From the NCBI RefSeq assembly GCF_000757885.1, contig NZ_JQCR01000002.1, positions 1,364,001 through 1,428,000 on the forward strand: a stretch of 64,000 nucleotides of DNA. The letters are read 5' to 3'. This DNA is from Paenibacillus wynnii (GTDB lineage: Bacteria; Bacillota; Bacilli; Paenibacillales; Paenibacillaceae). This document shows positions 1-8,910 of the stretch, piece by piece. Position 1 is the stretch's first letter. Each line of letters begins with the position of its first letter. The position numbers and the translations under genes were made by a program. The notes under the pieces are model-generated. The model searched no databases, was not told the DNA's origin, and worked only from the letters and a program-made list of their open reading frames with translations.

Positions 1-1617
1 TGCGGGAATATCGGCGCTGCGCAGCAGAGTAACCATTGCTGTAGCGAAGTGAACACAATAGCCCTTCCGGGACTCGAATAAGAAGTCGTCCACAAAATCC
101 GCTCCTACCGGCGGTACCTGAGTATCCAAGGTGTATGGATAGCGACTCTGCAAATAATCCCTTACCGCAACGGCAGCATCATACCGGCTCCGTGCAGTTG
201 CCATGATCTCTCCAGCCAGTTCCCGGACACGGCCCGGGAGTGAGGTGGGCAGCTCTAGATATGTGTCCTTTACCTTCACCGGGTCCGAACCGGCAAAGGC
301 ACGAAGAACCTCGGGGTTCGTCTCAGGCAACAACGATTTAACCCTATATGTGGATATCCGTGCAGATCCTCTAATGTTGGGCAGCCGGAAACTATCCTTC
401 TCTGCATTCGTAAATATAAACCCCAGTTTACTGCCGTCAGCCAATTCAACGTTCGTAACATCTACAACCCTTCCAGCGCTAAATAACGGCTGCCCGCCAG
501 TCGATGGAACAGCGAATTGCACCCGTTGAAGCAGCGAAGTCCCTCCTGATTCTATGAACTCTGTAGAACTCTCATCCGGCAGACTTGCCAAATTCAGCGG
601 AAGATAAGCCTCGCCGCTTTTTCCCCATCGGCGTCCATCATAATAGGCGAAGCTTTCTCCGCGCCAATAGACGGGTAGACTGCTTTCTGCTGTGAATACA
701 AGCTCATTGCTTTGGGACAATGGTGTGCCTAACTCTCCTTCACCAGAGCCGTAGCCTGTCATTCCCGCTGTCATTCCCGGTTGTACCGAACTTTCTCCTT
801 CGGCCCACGCCTGCATTCTACCGAGCACCGGAAGCAATGAAATCGGCGATCCCGGTTGCGGGCTATACAGTTCACCCCCGCACCAAGATGCCACCGTTAG
901 ACCGGCACCAGCTATAAAAGCAGTAATTCCCCAGCGAGTATACGGAATTTTTTTCTGACCAGGATTTTTCTCACGCATTAGAAGCAGCCAGCACATCCCT
1001 TTCAGCCAAACAATCAATCCTGTTGAAATTACAATCTCCTGAAGGGTACTTATCTCAGTCAACCTGTTCAATATCAATAGATATATCAAGGTTACAATAC
1101 TAAAAAGTGAAATACTGCCTCTAAAAAGAGCTAAATGCTGGACGGAGGCTACCAGCATCCCCCAACCAACCATCAGGATTAAGAGACGACTCTCACTGCT
1201 GAGTTCGGACATCCTTCCGGAAAGAAAAAGGACTGCATCCCCTTTGATTCCCGTGAGAAAAGCAGTTAACCAGGCTTTGCCTTTATCCTCTGCGCACATA
1301 TATATCCATGATAAAAGAATAATTGCCAACTGCCCCGACTGGAGCAGCCAGCCAGGGCTCTGAAACAATCCGCATACTAATAGCAGCAATGCCGCCAGGC
1401 CAAGAACAGCCAGCAGCTGGCGGGTATCCTGGTCCTTGCTGATGCGGTATAGAGGAAGCAGCCACTGTACGAACAATCCCATTATAGGCAAAGAGAACAG
1501 CAGCCTGAAATATACGGGAAGCTTCCCCGAATTATCGGCTGAACTGCTCTCTTTCTTCCCCGGTGATCGACCTCGGTTCATAAATCTACTGTACTCTTGG
1601 TTGTCCAGATGGCTCAT
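1..1617 (-). CDS. TgpA-type membrane transglutaminase, C-terminus beyond window
   Basis: The frame is open for 539 codons and runs off the left edge, so the C-terminus is missing. The first 230 or so residues hold about six hydrophobic segments; an extracytoplasmic stretch follows, and near residue 515-530 comes the transglutaminase core signature KGYCVHFATAM, whose Cys is the expected nucleophile. This order (membrane helices, DUF3488-like region, transglutaminase) is typical of TgpA-type proteins; the substrate is not known. The chosen ATG lies about 30 bases inside the end of the DUF58 gene. A second in-frame ATG at 1581, just after the DUF58 stop, is an equally possible start. Either way the two genes are tightly linked and probably cotranscribed. 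The catalytic His and Asp would lie outside the window. Confidence 0.85.
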   Translation of the reverse strand, partial: MSHLDNQEYSRFMNRGRSPGKKESSSADNSGKLPVYFRLLFSLPIMGLFVQWLLPLYRISKDQDTRQLLAVLGLAALLLLVCGLFQSPGWLLQSGQLAIILLSWIYMCAEDKGKAWLTAFLTGIKGDAVLFLSGRMSELSSESRLLILMVGWGMLVASVQHLALFRGSISLFSIVTLIYLLILNRLTEISTLQEIVISTGLIVWLKGMCWLLLMREKNPGQKKIPYTRWGITAFIAGAGLTVASWCGGELYSPQPGSPISLLPVLGRMQAWAEGESSVQPGMTAGMTGYGSGEGELGTPLSQSNELVFTAESSLPVYWRGESFAYYDGRRWGKSGEAYLPLNLASLPDESSTEFIESGGTSLLQRVQFAVPSTGGQPLFSAGRVVDVTNVELADGSKLGFIFTNAEKDSFRLPNIRGSARISTYRVKSLLPETNPEVLRAFAGSDPVKVKDTYLELPTSLPGRVRELAGEIMATARSRYDAAVAVRDYLQSRYPYTLDTQVPPVGADFVDDFLFESRKGYCVHFATAMVTLLRSADIPA

Positions 1618-2944
1618 GGGAGGGTTCCACCCCCTGACCATAGGTCGGCAGTGCATGCTCAAGACAATATAATACCGCTCCCATACGTTTTAAACTGTCT
1701 CCGATGGTACCATTACTAGGAGAAGATTCATTAGACTTCCGATCCCATGCATAATATAAGGCGACCTTCACACCATGTGTTAACAGCTTGGCAATCACCT
1801 TAGCGGATTCCTGCTCCAGTGTCCCTGTAACCACAGCGATACTCATACCCGGAATCCATCCACGGGAGGCATCATCGAGCAACTGAGACAGACTTCTTGT
1901 ACTATCGGGCTTAATTTCAGTGAGGACATCCAGTACCCTGCCCGGAATTTTCCCCAGCCCTTCATGCCTAGCCATCCCTTCGGGCCATCCGCCGCTGAAC
2001 AGCTGAACATAAGCACCCGATCGCTCGGCAGAGCGCATCAATCCCATAGCTATGGAAACCGCCTTCTCAAACGCAGGAGTTTCCGTCCTCCTGCTACTGC
2101 GTGGCCGTAGAGCATCCATGGGGATCTCATAACTCTTGGAGGCATTATCCAGAACGATGCAGATCATTCGAACATCCCCCCGTTCAGGGGTTCGGCTGTG
2201 CAAAGTCCCATGCCGGGCTGAGCTTTTCCAATGGATCCGGCTCATTGGATCTCCGGGTAGGTAATGACGGATATCTGCAGCCTCTTCTTGGCTTCTACTG
2301 CGCAACGCAGCAGCTGACTCACCCGGAAAATAACCGCCCTGCATATTCATTTGTCCAAAAAACAATGGGGACGGAAGTACTTTAAATTCTGAACTTCCCT
2401 TCGGATAACTTATACCTGTGAACCATCCCGTTAAATCGCCCCATTTTACATAGCAATTCTCTAAATGGTGAAAGCCCCGTGTCACTTTCGGTAATCTATA
2501 GGTATAAATAAACGTTCTGCGAAAGCCGGGAAACAGCAGTTCTCGATGAGTATCACCGCTCCACCGGTCTGTAATTATCATCCAAGGCAATGGAATACGC
2601 GTACGAAAGCTCACTTGAACGGTGACTATAACCGATTCACCGGATATGGCATGAACCGGGGTGACCAGACGATTAATGTCTATCCGCTTAGGTCCAAGTA
2701 AATAAAGCAACAATCCGCCAACCAAAAGAACTCCGACAGCCACAGAAAGAAACAGCAGCTCAAAACCGCCTAATCCTAAATATAAACCGAAGAACAAGCC
2801 GCCTACACCCAGCATTCGCGCCCACTCTAACAAAGCCTTTTTATTGCGGAGATAGGGCAGTTTATCCGTCGGTTTTGGGTCAATCTTCTGTTGCGGATCT
2901 ATTAACGATGAAGAGGACAATGGGACAACCCTTCCTTTTTCCAT
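1586..2944 (-). CDS. DUF58 domain membrane protein
   Basis: A 452-residue protein with two adjacent hydrophobic segments at about residues 40-85 and a C-terminal DUF58 region. The family signature is clear: RHYLPGDPMSRIHWKSSAR (R-x-Y-x-x-GD ... W-K-S-S-A-R). DUF58 proteins have a von Willebrand A-like fold and usually sit in a MoxR ATPase-DUF58-transglutaminase cluster. Here DUF58 and the transglutaminase are coupled, but the gene before it is a polysaccharide deacetylase and no MoxR ATPase is present. Role: unknown; inferred to assist assembly or processing of surface proteins. The start has only a weak ribosome site (GGAAAAA upstream), so the exact N-terminus is uncertain. Confidence 0.88.
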   Translation of the reverse strand: MEKGRVVPLSSSSLIDPQQKIDPKPTDKLPYLRNKKALLEWARMLGVGGLFFGLYLGLGGFELLFLSVAVGVLLVGGLLLYLLGPKRIDINRLVTPVHAISGESVIVTVQVSFRTRIPLPWMIITDRWSGDTHRELLFPGFRRTFIYTYRLPKVTRGFHHLENCYVKWGDLTGWFTGISYPKGSSEFKVLPSPLFFGQMNMQGGYFPGESAAALRSRSQEEAADIRHYLPGDPMSRIHWKSSARHGTLHSRTPERGDVRMICIVLDNASKSYEIPMDALRPRSSRRTETPAFEKAVSIAMGLMRSAERSGAYVQLFSGGWPEGMARHEGLGKIPGRVLDVLTEIKPDSTRSLSQLLDDASRGWIPGMSIAVVTGTLEQESAKVIAKLLTHGVKVALYYAWDRKSNESSPSNGTIGDSLKRMGAVLYCLEHALPTYGQGVEPSHEPSGQPRVQ

Positions 2945-3032
2945 AGATTTAGATACTATCTATTCTTCCCAGGAAAAAGGGGGGGCAGACGCTGCAATGA
3001 TCTCTTTTTGCCGTTAAATGCAATTTGTAAAG

Positions 3033-4349
3033 CTAATCAGCCTTCACCCTCCGCTCGTCGCTGGTCACAGTGGTTGCCAGGGGAGGATGCTCGACAATTT
3101 CAAGCAGATCCCGAAGCGATATCCAGATTACTCCGCCTATCATCTCCACCTTACCTTTCCTGACGGATACTTCCCCGTTGACTCCGTTGAAAGTCAGCTC
3201 TTTATTATTAACATCCGCCAAGAAGGATCGCCCATTCAAGGTAGCTTTTCCGCTGCGAATGCCCGCTTCCCAGTTCGCCGTACCTCCAAGTCGTTCAATA
3301 ACGGCCCGCATAGGTACCATATATTGACCTTGCTCAATTCTATACTCTCCCGGCTTAAGCTTCGTTTCCTGCTTTCCCACTTCCAGTACCAGAGGCTTAC
3401 CGACCGCGAACAACGCGCTGTTAGCGGTTATATTCGAGGCAATCCACGCCGCGGAGGGTTTAGCTCCTTCCGAACCGGCATTGGACGAAGAAACCCTGAA
3501 TTGTACCGGCTTAACTTGGTTATCCAGTACACCAAAGGTGTACCCTGCCTCTTTGTAGCGAGCAATGATTTGAGGGAGAGCCTTAGCACTTTCTTCATGC
3601 CCTCCCCCATCATGCATTAGGAGAATTACACGGGAGGACGTAGTGTTCGGAACCGCGTCTTTAATGATTTCAGCTGCCGGCACCCCCCTTCGTTTGGAGT
3701 CGCCGCTGTCCACAGTCCAGTCTGTAACTATGTACCCTGCTTGCTTCAGCAGGTAGAAGTAGGTATCATCAAAATGACCGAAGGTTCCGCCGGGTGCCCG
3801 AATGAGCTGAGGTCTTGTACCTGTGATGCCTCGAATAATCTCTTCCGTCTTCTTGATCTGATTCCAAAAGCGGGTAAATCCGCTATATAATTCGTGATAA
3901 TTATGATCATAGCTATGATTGCCTATGGCATGACCCTGTTCCCAAATGTCGCTAATGACCTCCGGATGGCTTTTAGCTCCGTTACCCAACACAAAAAAGG
4001 TCGCCTTCACTCCTTCACGTTTTAGAATATCAAGCACTTTTGCAGTGACTGGACTGGGTCCATCGTCAAAGGTTAAATAGACTATTTTACGGGATTCATT
4101 GTCTTTTGATGCGACTGCGGGCGTTGGTGAGACCTGAGGAGTGTTCGGTTGCTGTGCAGCGGAGGAATATTTTATGGTGGCAGGAACAATTTGTCTTGCA
4201 TGAACCGGGGATTTCTCCTGCAGCTTTGTTGTCCTGATACTTGCAGCTTGCGAGGTGCCGCAACCTGATATCACCATCATTACAGCTATCATTAAAAGCA
4301 ATCCGCGCAGAACTAATCCTAGGCTGCGGGCTTTCTTGTTATCCCTCAT
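3033..4349 (-). CDS. Lipoprotein polysaccharide deacetylase with copper-amine-oxidase-N-like domain
   Basis: A 438-residue secreted protein. The ATG at 4349 was chosen because GGAGG lies 8 bases upstream; a longer in-frame reading upstream lacks such a site. A signal peptide ends in the lipobox VISGC (Cys30), so the enzyme is probably anchored to the outer face of the membrane. The NodB deacetylase domain follows, with TFDDGPSP (93-100, metal and catalytic Asp), HAIGNHSYDH (metal His pair), RAPGGTFG, DWTVDSGDSKR and LLMHDGGG. It would remove acetyl groups from peptidoglycan or another surface glycan. The last 120 residues resemble the copper amine oxidase N-terminal-like module (KPLVLEVGKQ ... 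VPMRAVIERLGG), probably a wall or substrate-binding stalk. The divergent dedA gene begins 97 bp away. Confidence 0.9.
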   Translation of the reverse strand: MRDNKKARSLGLVLRGLLLMIAVMMVISGCGTSQAASIRTTKLQEKSPVHARQIVPATIKYSSAAQQPNTPQVSPTPAVASKDNESRKIVYLTFDDGPSPVTAKVLDILKREGVKATFFVLGNGAKSHPEVISDIWEQGHAIGNHSYDHNYHELYSGFTRFWNQIKKTEEIIRGITGTRPQLIRAPGGTFGHFDDTYFYLLKQAGYIVTDWTVDSGDSKRRGVPAAEIIKDAVPNTTSSRVILLMHDGGGHEESAKALPQIIARYKEAGYTFGVLDNQVKPVQFRVSSSNAGSEGAKPSAAWIASNITANSALFAVGKPLVLEVGKQETKLKPGEYRIEQGQYMVPMRAVIERLGGTANWEAGIRSGKATLNGRSFLADVNNKELTFNGVNGEVSVRKGKVEMIGGVIWISLRDLLEIVEHPPLATTVTSDERRVKAD

Positions 4350-4446
4350 CTTCTCTACCTCCAGCATTCTATTGGCTTTTGGTAGATTGTATGAAGACAA
4401 GCTTAAGAATAGAATAACAACTGCCTTCCTGGAGAGTGACAACCTA

Positions 4447-5118
4447 ATGGAAATGTTGAAATGGATTCAAGAGTTATTTGCCAATTACGGATATAGTGTA
4501 TTGTTCTTTGGGCTGCTGCTGGAGTTCGTCGCTTTGCCTTTTCCGGGTGAGACCACCTTGGCCTTTGCTGGGTTCCTGTCCTATATGGGAAGATTGGATT
4601 TCATGACCTTAATTCTAGTCGCCTTCTTTGGCACAACCGTCGGTATGACAACAACCTATTTCATCGGACTGAAAGCCGGACTACCTTTTATACAGCGCTA
4701 TGGAAAATGGTTTTTGATCTCTCCGAGCAAGCTGGACAAGACGCAGCGTTGGTTCGAACGGTACGGAAGCATCCTCATTTTCATCGGTTACTTTATTCCC
4801 GGTGTACGTCACTTTACCGGTTATTTCTCCGGTATTATCGCCCTGCCCTTCCGAAAATTCGCCTTATATGCTTACAGCGGCGCCCTATTTTGGGTATTGC
4901 TGTTTCTCGGCCTAGGGCGGATATTCGGTCCTCAATGGGAGGGAGTTTTCCATTTGTTCGAGCTTTATGATATATGGATCGTTGCAGGTATTGCGGTTGT
5001 GGCCCTGGTCATTATCTTATACCGCTACCGCCGTAGCATAAGTGCCCACTTAGGTAAACGAAAGGCTGAGATTAAATTGAAAGCCGAAATAAAAGAGTCC
5101 TCCAGAGGCGGTGAATGA
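4447..5118 (+). CDS. DedA family membrane protein
   Basis: A 223-residue integral membrane protein of the DedA/VTT (SNARE-associated) family. Visible family features are the re-entrant segment FPGETTLAFAGFLSYMG near the N-terminus, the glycine-rich GTTVGMTTTYFIGLKAG helix, and the second re-entrant motif FIPGVRHFTGYFSG with its conserved Arg. DedA proteins are linked to lipid flipping (undecaprenyl phosphate or other phospholipids) and to proton-motive-force maintenance. ATG at 4447 follows GGAGAG; the frame stays open further upstream, but that stretch overlaps the divergent deacetylase gene and has no family similarity. The C-terminal tail is lysine and glutamate rich and cytoplasmic. Confidence 0.9.
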   Translation: MEMLKWIQELFANYGYSVLFFGLLLEFVALPFPGETTLAFAGFLSYMGRLDFMTLILVAFFGTTVGMTTTYFIGLKAGLPFIQRYGKWFLISPSKLDKTQRWFERYGSILIFIGYFIPGVRHFTGYFSGIIALPFRKFALYAYSGALFWVLLFLGLGRIFGPQWEGVFHLFELYDIWIVAGIAVVALVIILYRYRRSISAHLGKRKAEIKLKAEIKESSRGGE

Positions 5119-5213
5119 ACCGCCCTTTTTGTTGCGCAGTTTTTGGCAAGACTTTGTATCCTTCTATTGATAAAATAGCTTTAGTGATCCTGAGATAAGC
5201 GGGGGTGCAGCTA

Positions 5214-5561
5214 ATGAACCATTTCATTAGATTACTGATCTTCTTCATCGTCATATTGGCAGGGTGTTCTAATAATAAAGCGACAGAATACCCTTTACTG
5301 CCCTATCCAGAAGTTGTTGTGTGGGATAACAAATCCTATGTTGTGACCGATGAAATCGTAAGTCATTTATCTATTGGACAAAAGCTGGGTGATGTCAAAC
5401 GTTACATAGATCCAAACCTAGCCTTGCCTGAAAAAAATGAAGATTCCACTATAGCCCCTGTAGGGAGTACAATCTATGAAATAAAAGATAGCGACTTGAA
5501 TTCTGAATTTGCCGTGAAAATTAATGGGCAGCTTCGAAAAGCCGTATATTATGAGCCTTAA
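5214..5561 (+). CDS. Small putative lipoprotein, function unknown
   Basis: A 115-residue protein with a short basic N-terminus, a hydrophobic core (LLIFFIVILAG) and a lipobox ending in Cys (VILAGCSN), so it is probably exported and lipidated. The mature part is about 95 residues, with aromatic and acidic residues and no motif I recognise. A GTG at 5205 is in frame, but GGGGG lies 8 bases before the ATG at 5214, which was therefore chosen. It lies between dedA and a WYL regulator with no obvious shared function. Confidence 0.65.
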   Translation: MNHFIRLLIFFIVILAGCSNNKATEYPLLPYPEVVVWDNKSYVVTDEIVSHLSIGQKLGDVKRYIDPNLALPEKNEDSTIAPVGSTIYEIKDSDLNSEFAVKINGQLRKAVYYEP

Positions 5562-5597
5562 TATAGCTCGAATATTCTAAGAAAGCGGGATCAACCT

Positions 5598-6536
5598 GTG
5601 AAAATAGATCGATTGCTATCCATTGTTATCCTGTTAATGAACCGAAATTTGATTCAGGCTAAAGAGCTCGCCGACATGTTTGAGGTGTCCGTGCGCACGA
5701 TTTACCGTGATATCGAAAGTATTAATCAAGCGGGCATTCCCGTGGTTACCTATCAAGGAGCTAACGGCGGAATAGGGCTTATGGAAGGGTACCGCCTTGA
5801 CCGAAATGTTCTAACCGATCGGGAACTGGCTGATATTTTCACGGCCCTTCAGAATGTCTCTGCTTATGGCGGGGGCGAACATTCCCTCCTCATGGAGAAG
5901 ATCAGCAGCGTGATTCCCCCCTCCAAAATCGATGCCTTCCGCAGCAAAACGACCCAGCTCGTGGTCGACTTTTCACCTTGGGGGATTAACAGTCCTCTGG
6001 AAGAGAGGCTGAGTACTTTGAAGGAGGCGCTTGATAAGAGCGTAACGGTAACCTTCGAATATGTCAGTGCAGAGGGTCAGGCAACTCTGCGCTCAGTGGA
6101 GCCTTACACGCTGGTGTTAAAGGGGCAGTCATGGTATTTATACGGCATATGTACTTTACGGCAGGAATTCCGGCTGTTCAAGCTGCTGCGGATGAAGACG
6201 CTTGTGAAGGAGACACGTAGTTTTACAAGACAAGATCTCCCTGCCAAAGGGCTCCCTTGGATCGCTGAGATGACAAGAGAACCTTCATTGGTGCCGGTGG
6301 TTCTGCGCTTCACTCCGGAAGGCAAACACCTTGCCGAAGATCGTTTTGACTACACAGAGCTTGAGGCAGACGATAAGGGCGGCTATAGGGTTTCGCTCGA
6401 CTATCCTGAGGACGGGTGGTTATATGGCTTCCTACTAAGCTTCGGAACAGCTGTGGAGGTGCTTTCGCCGGAGCATATACGCCTTAAGCTTGGGGAGATG
6501 GGCGCAGGAATTGCTGCAAAATATGGATGCTCCTAA
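5598..6536 (+). CDS. WYL-domain transcriptional regulator (YafY/DeoR-like HTH)
   Basis: A 312-residue regulator. Residues 1-60 form a DeoR-type helix-turn-helix (LIQAKELADMFEVSVRTIYRD ... IN). The middle to C-terminal part contains the WYL domain, recognisable by GQSWYLYGICTLRQEFRLFKLLRM, in which the W-Y-L triplet and flanking Arg residues form the ligand pocket. WYL proteins sense small molecules or nucleic acids and repress or activate nearby genes. The start is GTG. The gene is followed by its own terminator and then by the zinc-ribbon gene, a plausible target; its ligand cannot be told from sequence. Confidence 0.9.
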   Translation: MKIDRLLSIVILLMNRNLIQAKELADMFEVSVRTIYRDIESINQAGIPVVTYQGANGGIGLMEGYRLDRNVLTDRELADIFTALQNVSAYGGGEHSLLMEKISSVIPPSKIDAFRSKTTQLVVDFSPWGINSPLEERLSTLKEALDKSVTVTFEYVSAEGQATLRSVEPYTLVLKGQSWYLYGICTLRQEFRLFKLLRMKTLVKETRSFTRQDLPAKGLPWIAEMTREPSLVPVVLRFTPEGKHLAEDRFDYTELEADDKGGYRVSLDYPEDGWLYGFLLSFGTAVEVLSPEHIRLKLGEMGAGIAAKYGCS

Positions 6537-6537
6537 T

Positions 6538-6570
6538 AAACCTGACGGAATGTCGTCAGGTTTATTTTTT
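6538..6570 (+). terminator. Rho-independent terminator after WYL regulator
   Basis: The stem AAACCTGACG/CGTCAGGTTT has a 6-base loop and is followed by a T-rich run, directly after the regulator stop codon. Confidence 0.9.
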
Positions 6571-6635
6571 TATAATGGGTACATAACCTAAGCTTAAAGA
6601 TTAACCACTACAAATTTAGAGGAGCGAATTCGAAA

Positions 6636-6914
6636 ATGGAACAGGGACAGAACCAGGAGCAAGTATTCTGCCAAAGCTGCAGTATGCCCATACAGGATGC
6701 CGCGTTATTGGGTACGGAACAGGATGGCAGCAAAAACAGTGAATATTGCATGTACTGCTATGAAGCCGGAGAATTTAAGCAACCTGACATTTCTCTTCAG
6801 GAAATGACTGATCTATGTACCGGTTTTATGGTTCAGGAAGGTATGCCTGAGGAAACGGCACGACAGATGCTTGCTGAACAACTGCCCCGCCTGAAACGGT
6901 GGAATGCTTCCTAA
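6636..6914 (+). CDS. Small zinc-ribbon protein
   Basis: A 92-residue protein with two Cys pairs, CQSC near residue 12-15 and CMYC near residue 37-40, fitting the small family annotated as putative zinc ribbon domain (PF12674 type). The rest is a short acidic and helical tail (DLCTGFMVQEGM ... ETARQMLAEQLPRL). The ribosome site GGAG lies about 11 bases before the ATG. Role unknown; in related genomes such proteins often sit beside WYL or YafY regulators, as here, so co-regulation is plausible. The gene converges with the efflux pump gene across a repeat array. Confidence 0.8.
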   Translation: MEQGQNQEQVFCQSCSMPIQDAALLGTEQDGSKNSEYCMYCYEAGEFKQPDISLQEMTDLCTGFMVQEGMPEETARQMLAEQLPRLKRWNAS

Positions 6915-6916
6915 TT

Positions 6917-7216
6917 TAAGAACCTTTGAATGGGTGGTAATGAGCAACTGAGACGGAATGAAGAGTATAAGTACCTTTGAATCGTGGTGTCGAGTACGGA
7001 GGTCAAAACTAGTCTCGGGTATTACCTGGTTAGTTGCACTTTATACATCTATTAGGTGCAGAAATGGGACTCGAAGAGCTTTAATTGTATTAAGTGCAAC
7101 TAAAATATACCAAAAGAGGCATTTTCGCCAATTATTGTAGTCATAGGTGTATAAAGTGCAACTATAGTGAGCCGTTCGGGTATGTTGGATGGTTTAGTTG
7201 TATAAAATACACTTAG
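6917..7216. repeat. Palindrome array A (four core units plus two diverged ones)
   Basis: Four 22-bp imperfect palindromes start at 7031, 7082, 7144 and 7195, spaced 51, 62 and 51 bp. Each reads roughly TARTTGYA, six bases, TRCAAYTA, for example TAGTTGCA and TACATCTA in the first. Two more diverged units (TAAGnACCTTTGAAT) start at 6917 and 6968, again 51 bp apart and 63 bp before the first core unit, so the alternating spacing continues upstream. The spacer between core units 2 and 3 carries a small hairpin (GGC, loop, GCC). The array lies between the converging zinc-ribbon and efflux genes. No credible reading frame is present. Confidence 0.8.
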
Positions 7217-7341
7217 ACGCTCAGATGGGCCTCGGAAAAACTCAGAAATGTCTCCATATTACAAAAAAATACGAAAACAGACTTCTTAGAGTCGATCTTC
7301 CAGATTGTGATTGTGAGAGAAGCCTAACCGTTATATTCCAG

Positions 7342-7390
7342 AAAGGGACTAATCCTTCGGTCTGTACTGACCGGAGGATTAGTCCCTTTT
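7342..7390. terminator. Bidirectional terminator of the efflux pump gene
   Basis: A long stem, AAAGGGACTAATCCT paired with AGGATTAGTCCCTTT, with a short inner GGTC/GACC stem. Flanking A and T runs suit both strands; on the minus strand it ends the marR-efflux operon. Confidence 0.9.
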
Positions 7391-7410
7391 ATATTTATAT
7401 ATTGTTTACT

Positions 7411-8910
7411 TTAGTTCGCCGTTTCTTTCTCCGTCTTCAAGAAATCAGGCTGCGGCGAAGTTTTTTGAATAAAGAAAGCCAGCACCAATGCAGCCACTGT
7501 TACCCAGGTAGCTACTGTAAAGGCATGGGTAATCCCATTGATCTGAGCTTCCTGTGTAAGCTGCAACATTGCAGCCTTGTCCGTTTGTGAGACAGTTCCG
7601 CTCACTACAGCATCTGTGATGAAGTCTTTAACCCGGTTGGTCATCAGGCTGACGAAAAGGGCAATACCGAGTGCACCCCCTACCGTACGCAGCGTATTGG
7701 ACATTGCTGTACCATGCGAACTGAGACGCTGAGGCAATTGGTTAAGGCCTGCGGTAACAATCGGCATCATGAGCATCGACATCCCGAACATCCGCGCCGT
7801 ATACGTCAGAATAAGATGAGTGTATGAGGTTGTCTCTGTAAGCTGGCTGAATTCCCATGTTGTAACTACCGTAATGAGAAGACCTATGACAGACAACCAT
7901 CGTGCACCGATTTTATCAAAGATAATGCCCGTTATCGGGGACATAATTCCCATCAGGATAGCACCCGGCAGCAGCATAAGCCCAGAGTCTATCGGCGTAA
8001 AGCCGCGAATCGTTTGTAGATATATAGGCAGCAAAATCATACCTGAATACATAGCCATAGTTACAATAATATTAATGATTGTAGTGAGGGTAAACATGTT
8101 GTATCTGAAAATACGCACTTCCAGCAGCGGCTTATCTGTCGTAAGCTCACGCACAACGAATAGAATCAAAGAAATAACGCCCAAGACCAGACAGATGATT
8201 ACGGTCTTACTTCCCCAGCCTTCGGTTCCGGCATCACTGAATCCGTACAGCAATCCTCCAAAGCCAAGTGTTGAGAAAATAATGCCCGGTTTATCCAGCG
8301 TAGGCGAGGTTACTTTCCCTACATTTTGCATCGTCTTCATTCCAAGTAAAGTCGAAAAAATGGCTAACGGTAGAACGATATAGAAAAGCACGCGCCAAGA
8401 GTAATTCTGTACTACCCAGCCTGACAACGTAGGGCCTACCGCCGGAGCAAAAATCATAGCAACGGCCATGAGTCCCATCGCTTTACCCCGCTCTTCAATC
8501 GGGAAAATCCGCAAGAACACAATGTTCATGAGCGGCATCAAAATACCCGCGCCGACAGCCTGAATTACTCTGCCGACCATGATCATTTCAAATCCGATAC
8601 CCACTGCACAAACCAGCGTACCTATTGAAAATAAAACCATTGCAGTAGTAAAAAGCTGACGGGTCGTAAACTTCTCCACCAGATAAGCACTGATAGGAAC
8701 AAGAACACCATTGACCAGCATAAATCCAGTCGTTAACCATTGCGCCGTATTGGCGACAATGTTCAAATCCTCCATCATTTTCGGCAATGCCACGTTCATA
8801 AGCGTTTGATTCAAAAGCGCCACAAAAGCGCCTATAAGCAACGCCGCAATGATGGGGCCTCTGCGTAAAGTCTTAGATCCTGCAGCAGCGTTAGCAGTTA
8901 TTGTACTCAT
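7411..8910 (-). CDS. DHA2-family MFS multidrug efflux transporter (LmrB/EmrB type)
   Basis: A 499-residue transporter with about 14 hydrophobic segments, the size and topology of the DHA2 (EmrB/QacA) drug:proton antiporters. Helix 1 carries NQTLMNVALPKMM, the LmrB-like form of the DHA2 motif usually written LDxTIVNVALP; the antiporter motif in helix 5 reads FAPAVGPTLSGWVV. It would export hydrophobic drugs or toxic metabolites. Its start overlaps the marR stop by four bases (ATGA), so the regulator and pump form one operon. Named substrates cannot be inferred. Confidence 0.93.
   Translation of the reverse strand: MSTITANAAAGSKTLRRGPIIAALLIGAFVALLNQTLMNVALPKMMEDLNIVANTAQWLTTGFMLVNGVLVPISAYLVEKFTTRQLFTTAMVLFSIGTLVCAVGIGFEMIMVGRVIQAVGAGILMPLMNIVFLRIFPIEERGKAMGLMAVAMIFAPAVGPTLSGWVVQNYSWRVLFYIVLPLAIFSTLLGMKTMQNVGKVTSPTLDKPGIIFSTLGFGGLLYGFSDAGTEGWGSKTVIICLVLGVISLILFVVRELTTDKPLLEVRIFRYNMFTLTTIINIIVTMAMYSGMILLPIYLQTIRGFTPIDSGLMLLPGAILMGIMSPITGIIFDKIGARWLSVIGLLITVVTTWEFSQLTETTSYTHLILTYTARMFGMSMLMMPIVTAGLNQLPQRLSSHGTAMSNTLRTVGGALGIALFVSLMTNRVKDFITDAVVSGTVSQTDKAAMLQLTQEAQINGITHAFTVATWVTVAALVLAFFIQKTSPQPDFLKTEKETAN

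Noticed and set aside
203..529. A 108-codon plus-strand frame at the left edge
   Set aside because: It is antisense to the TgpA-like gene, whose frame carries the transglutaminase motif.
6958..7140. A 60-codon plus-strand frame after the zinc-ribbon gene
   Set aside because: It lies within the palindrome array, has no ribosome site and no similarity between array copies at protein level.
7031..7216. Regularly spaced short repeats that could suggest a CRISPR array
   Set aside because: Units are diverged 22-bp palindromes, only four per site, with two alternating spacer lengths (29 and 40 bp) and no cas genes; the same geometry recurs at four loci.
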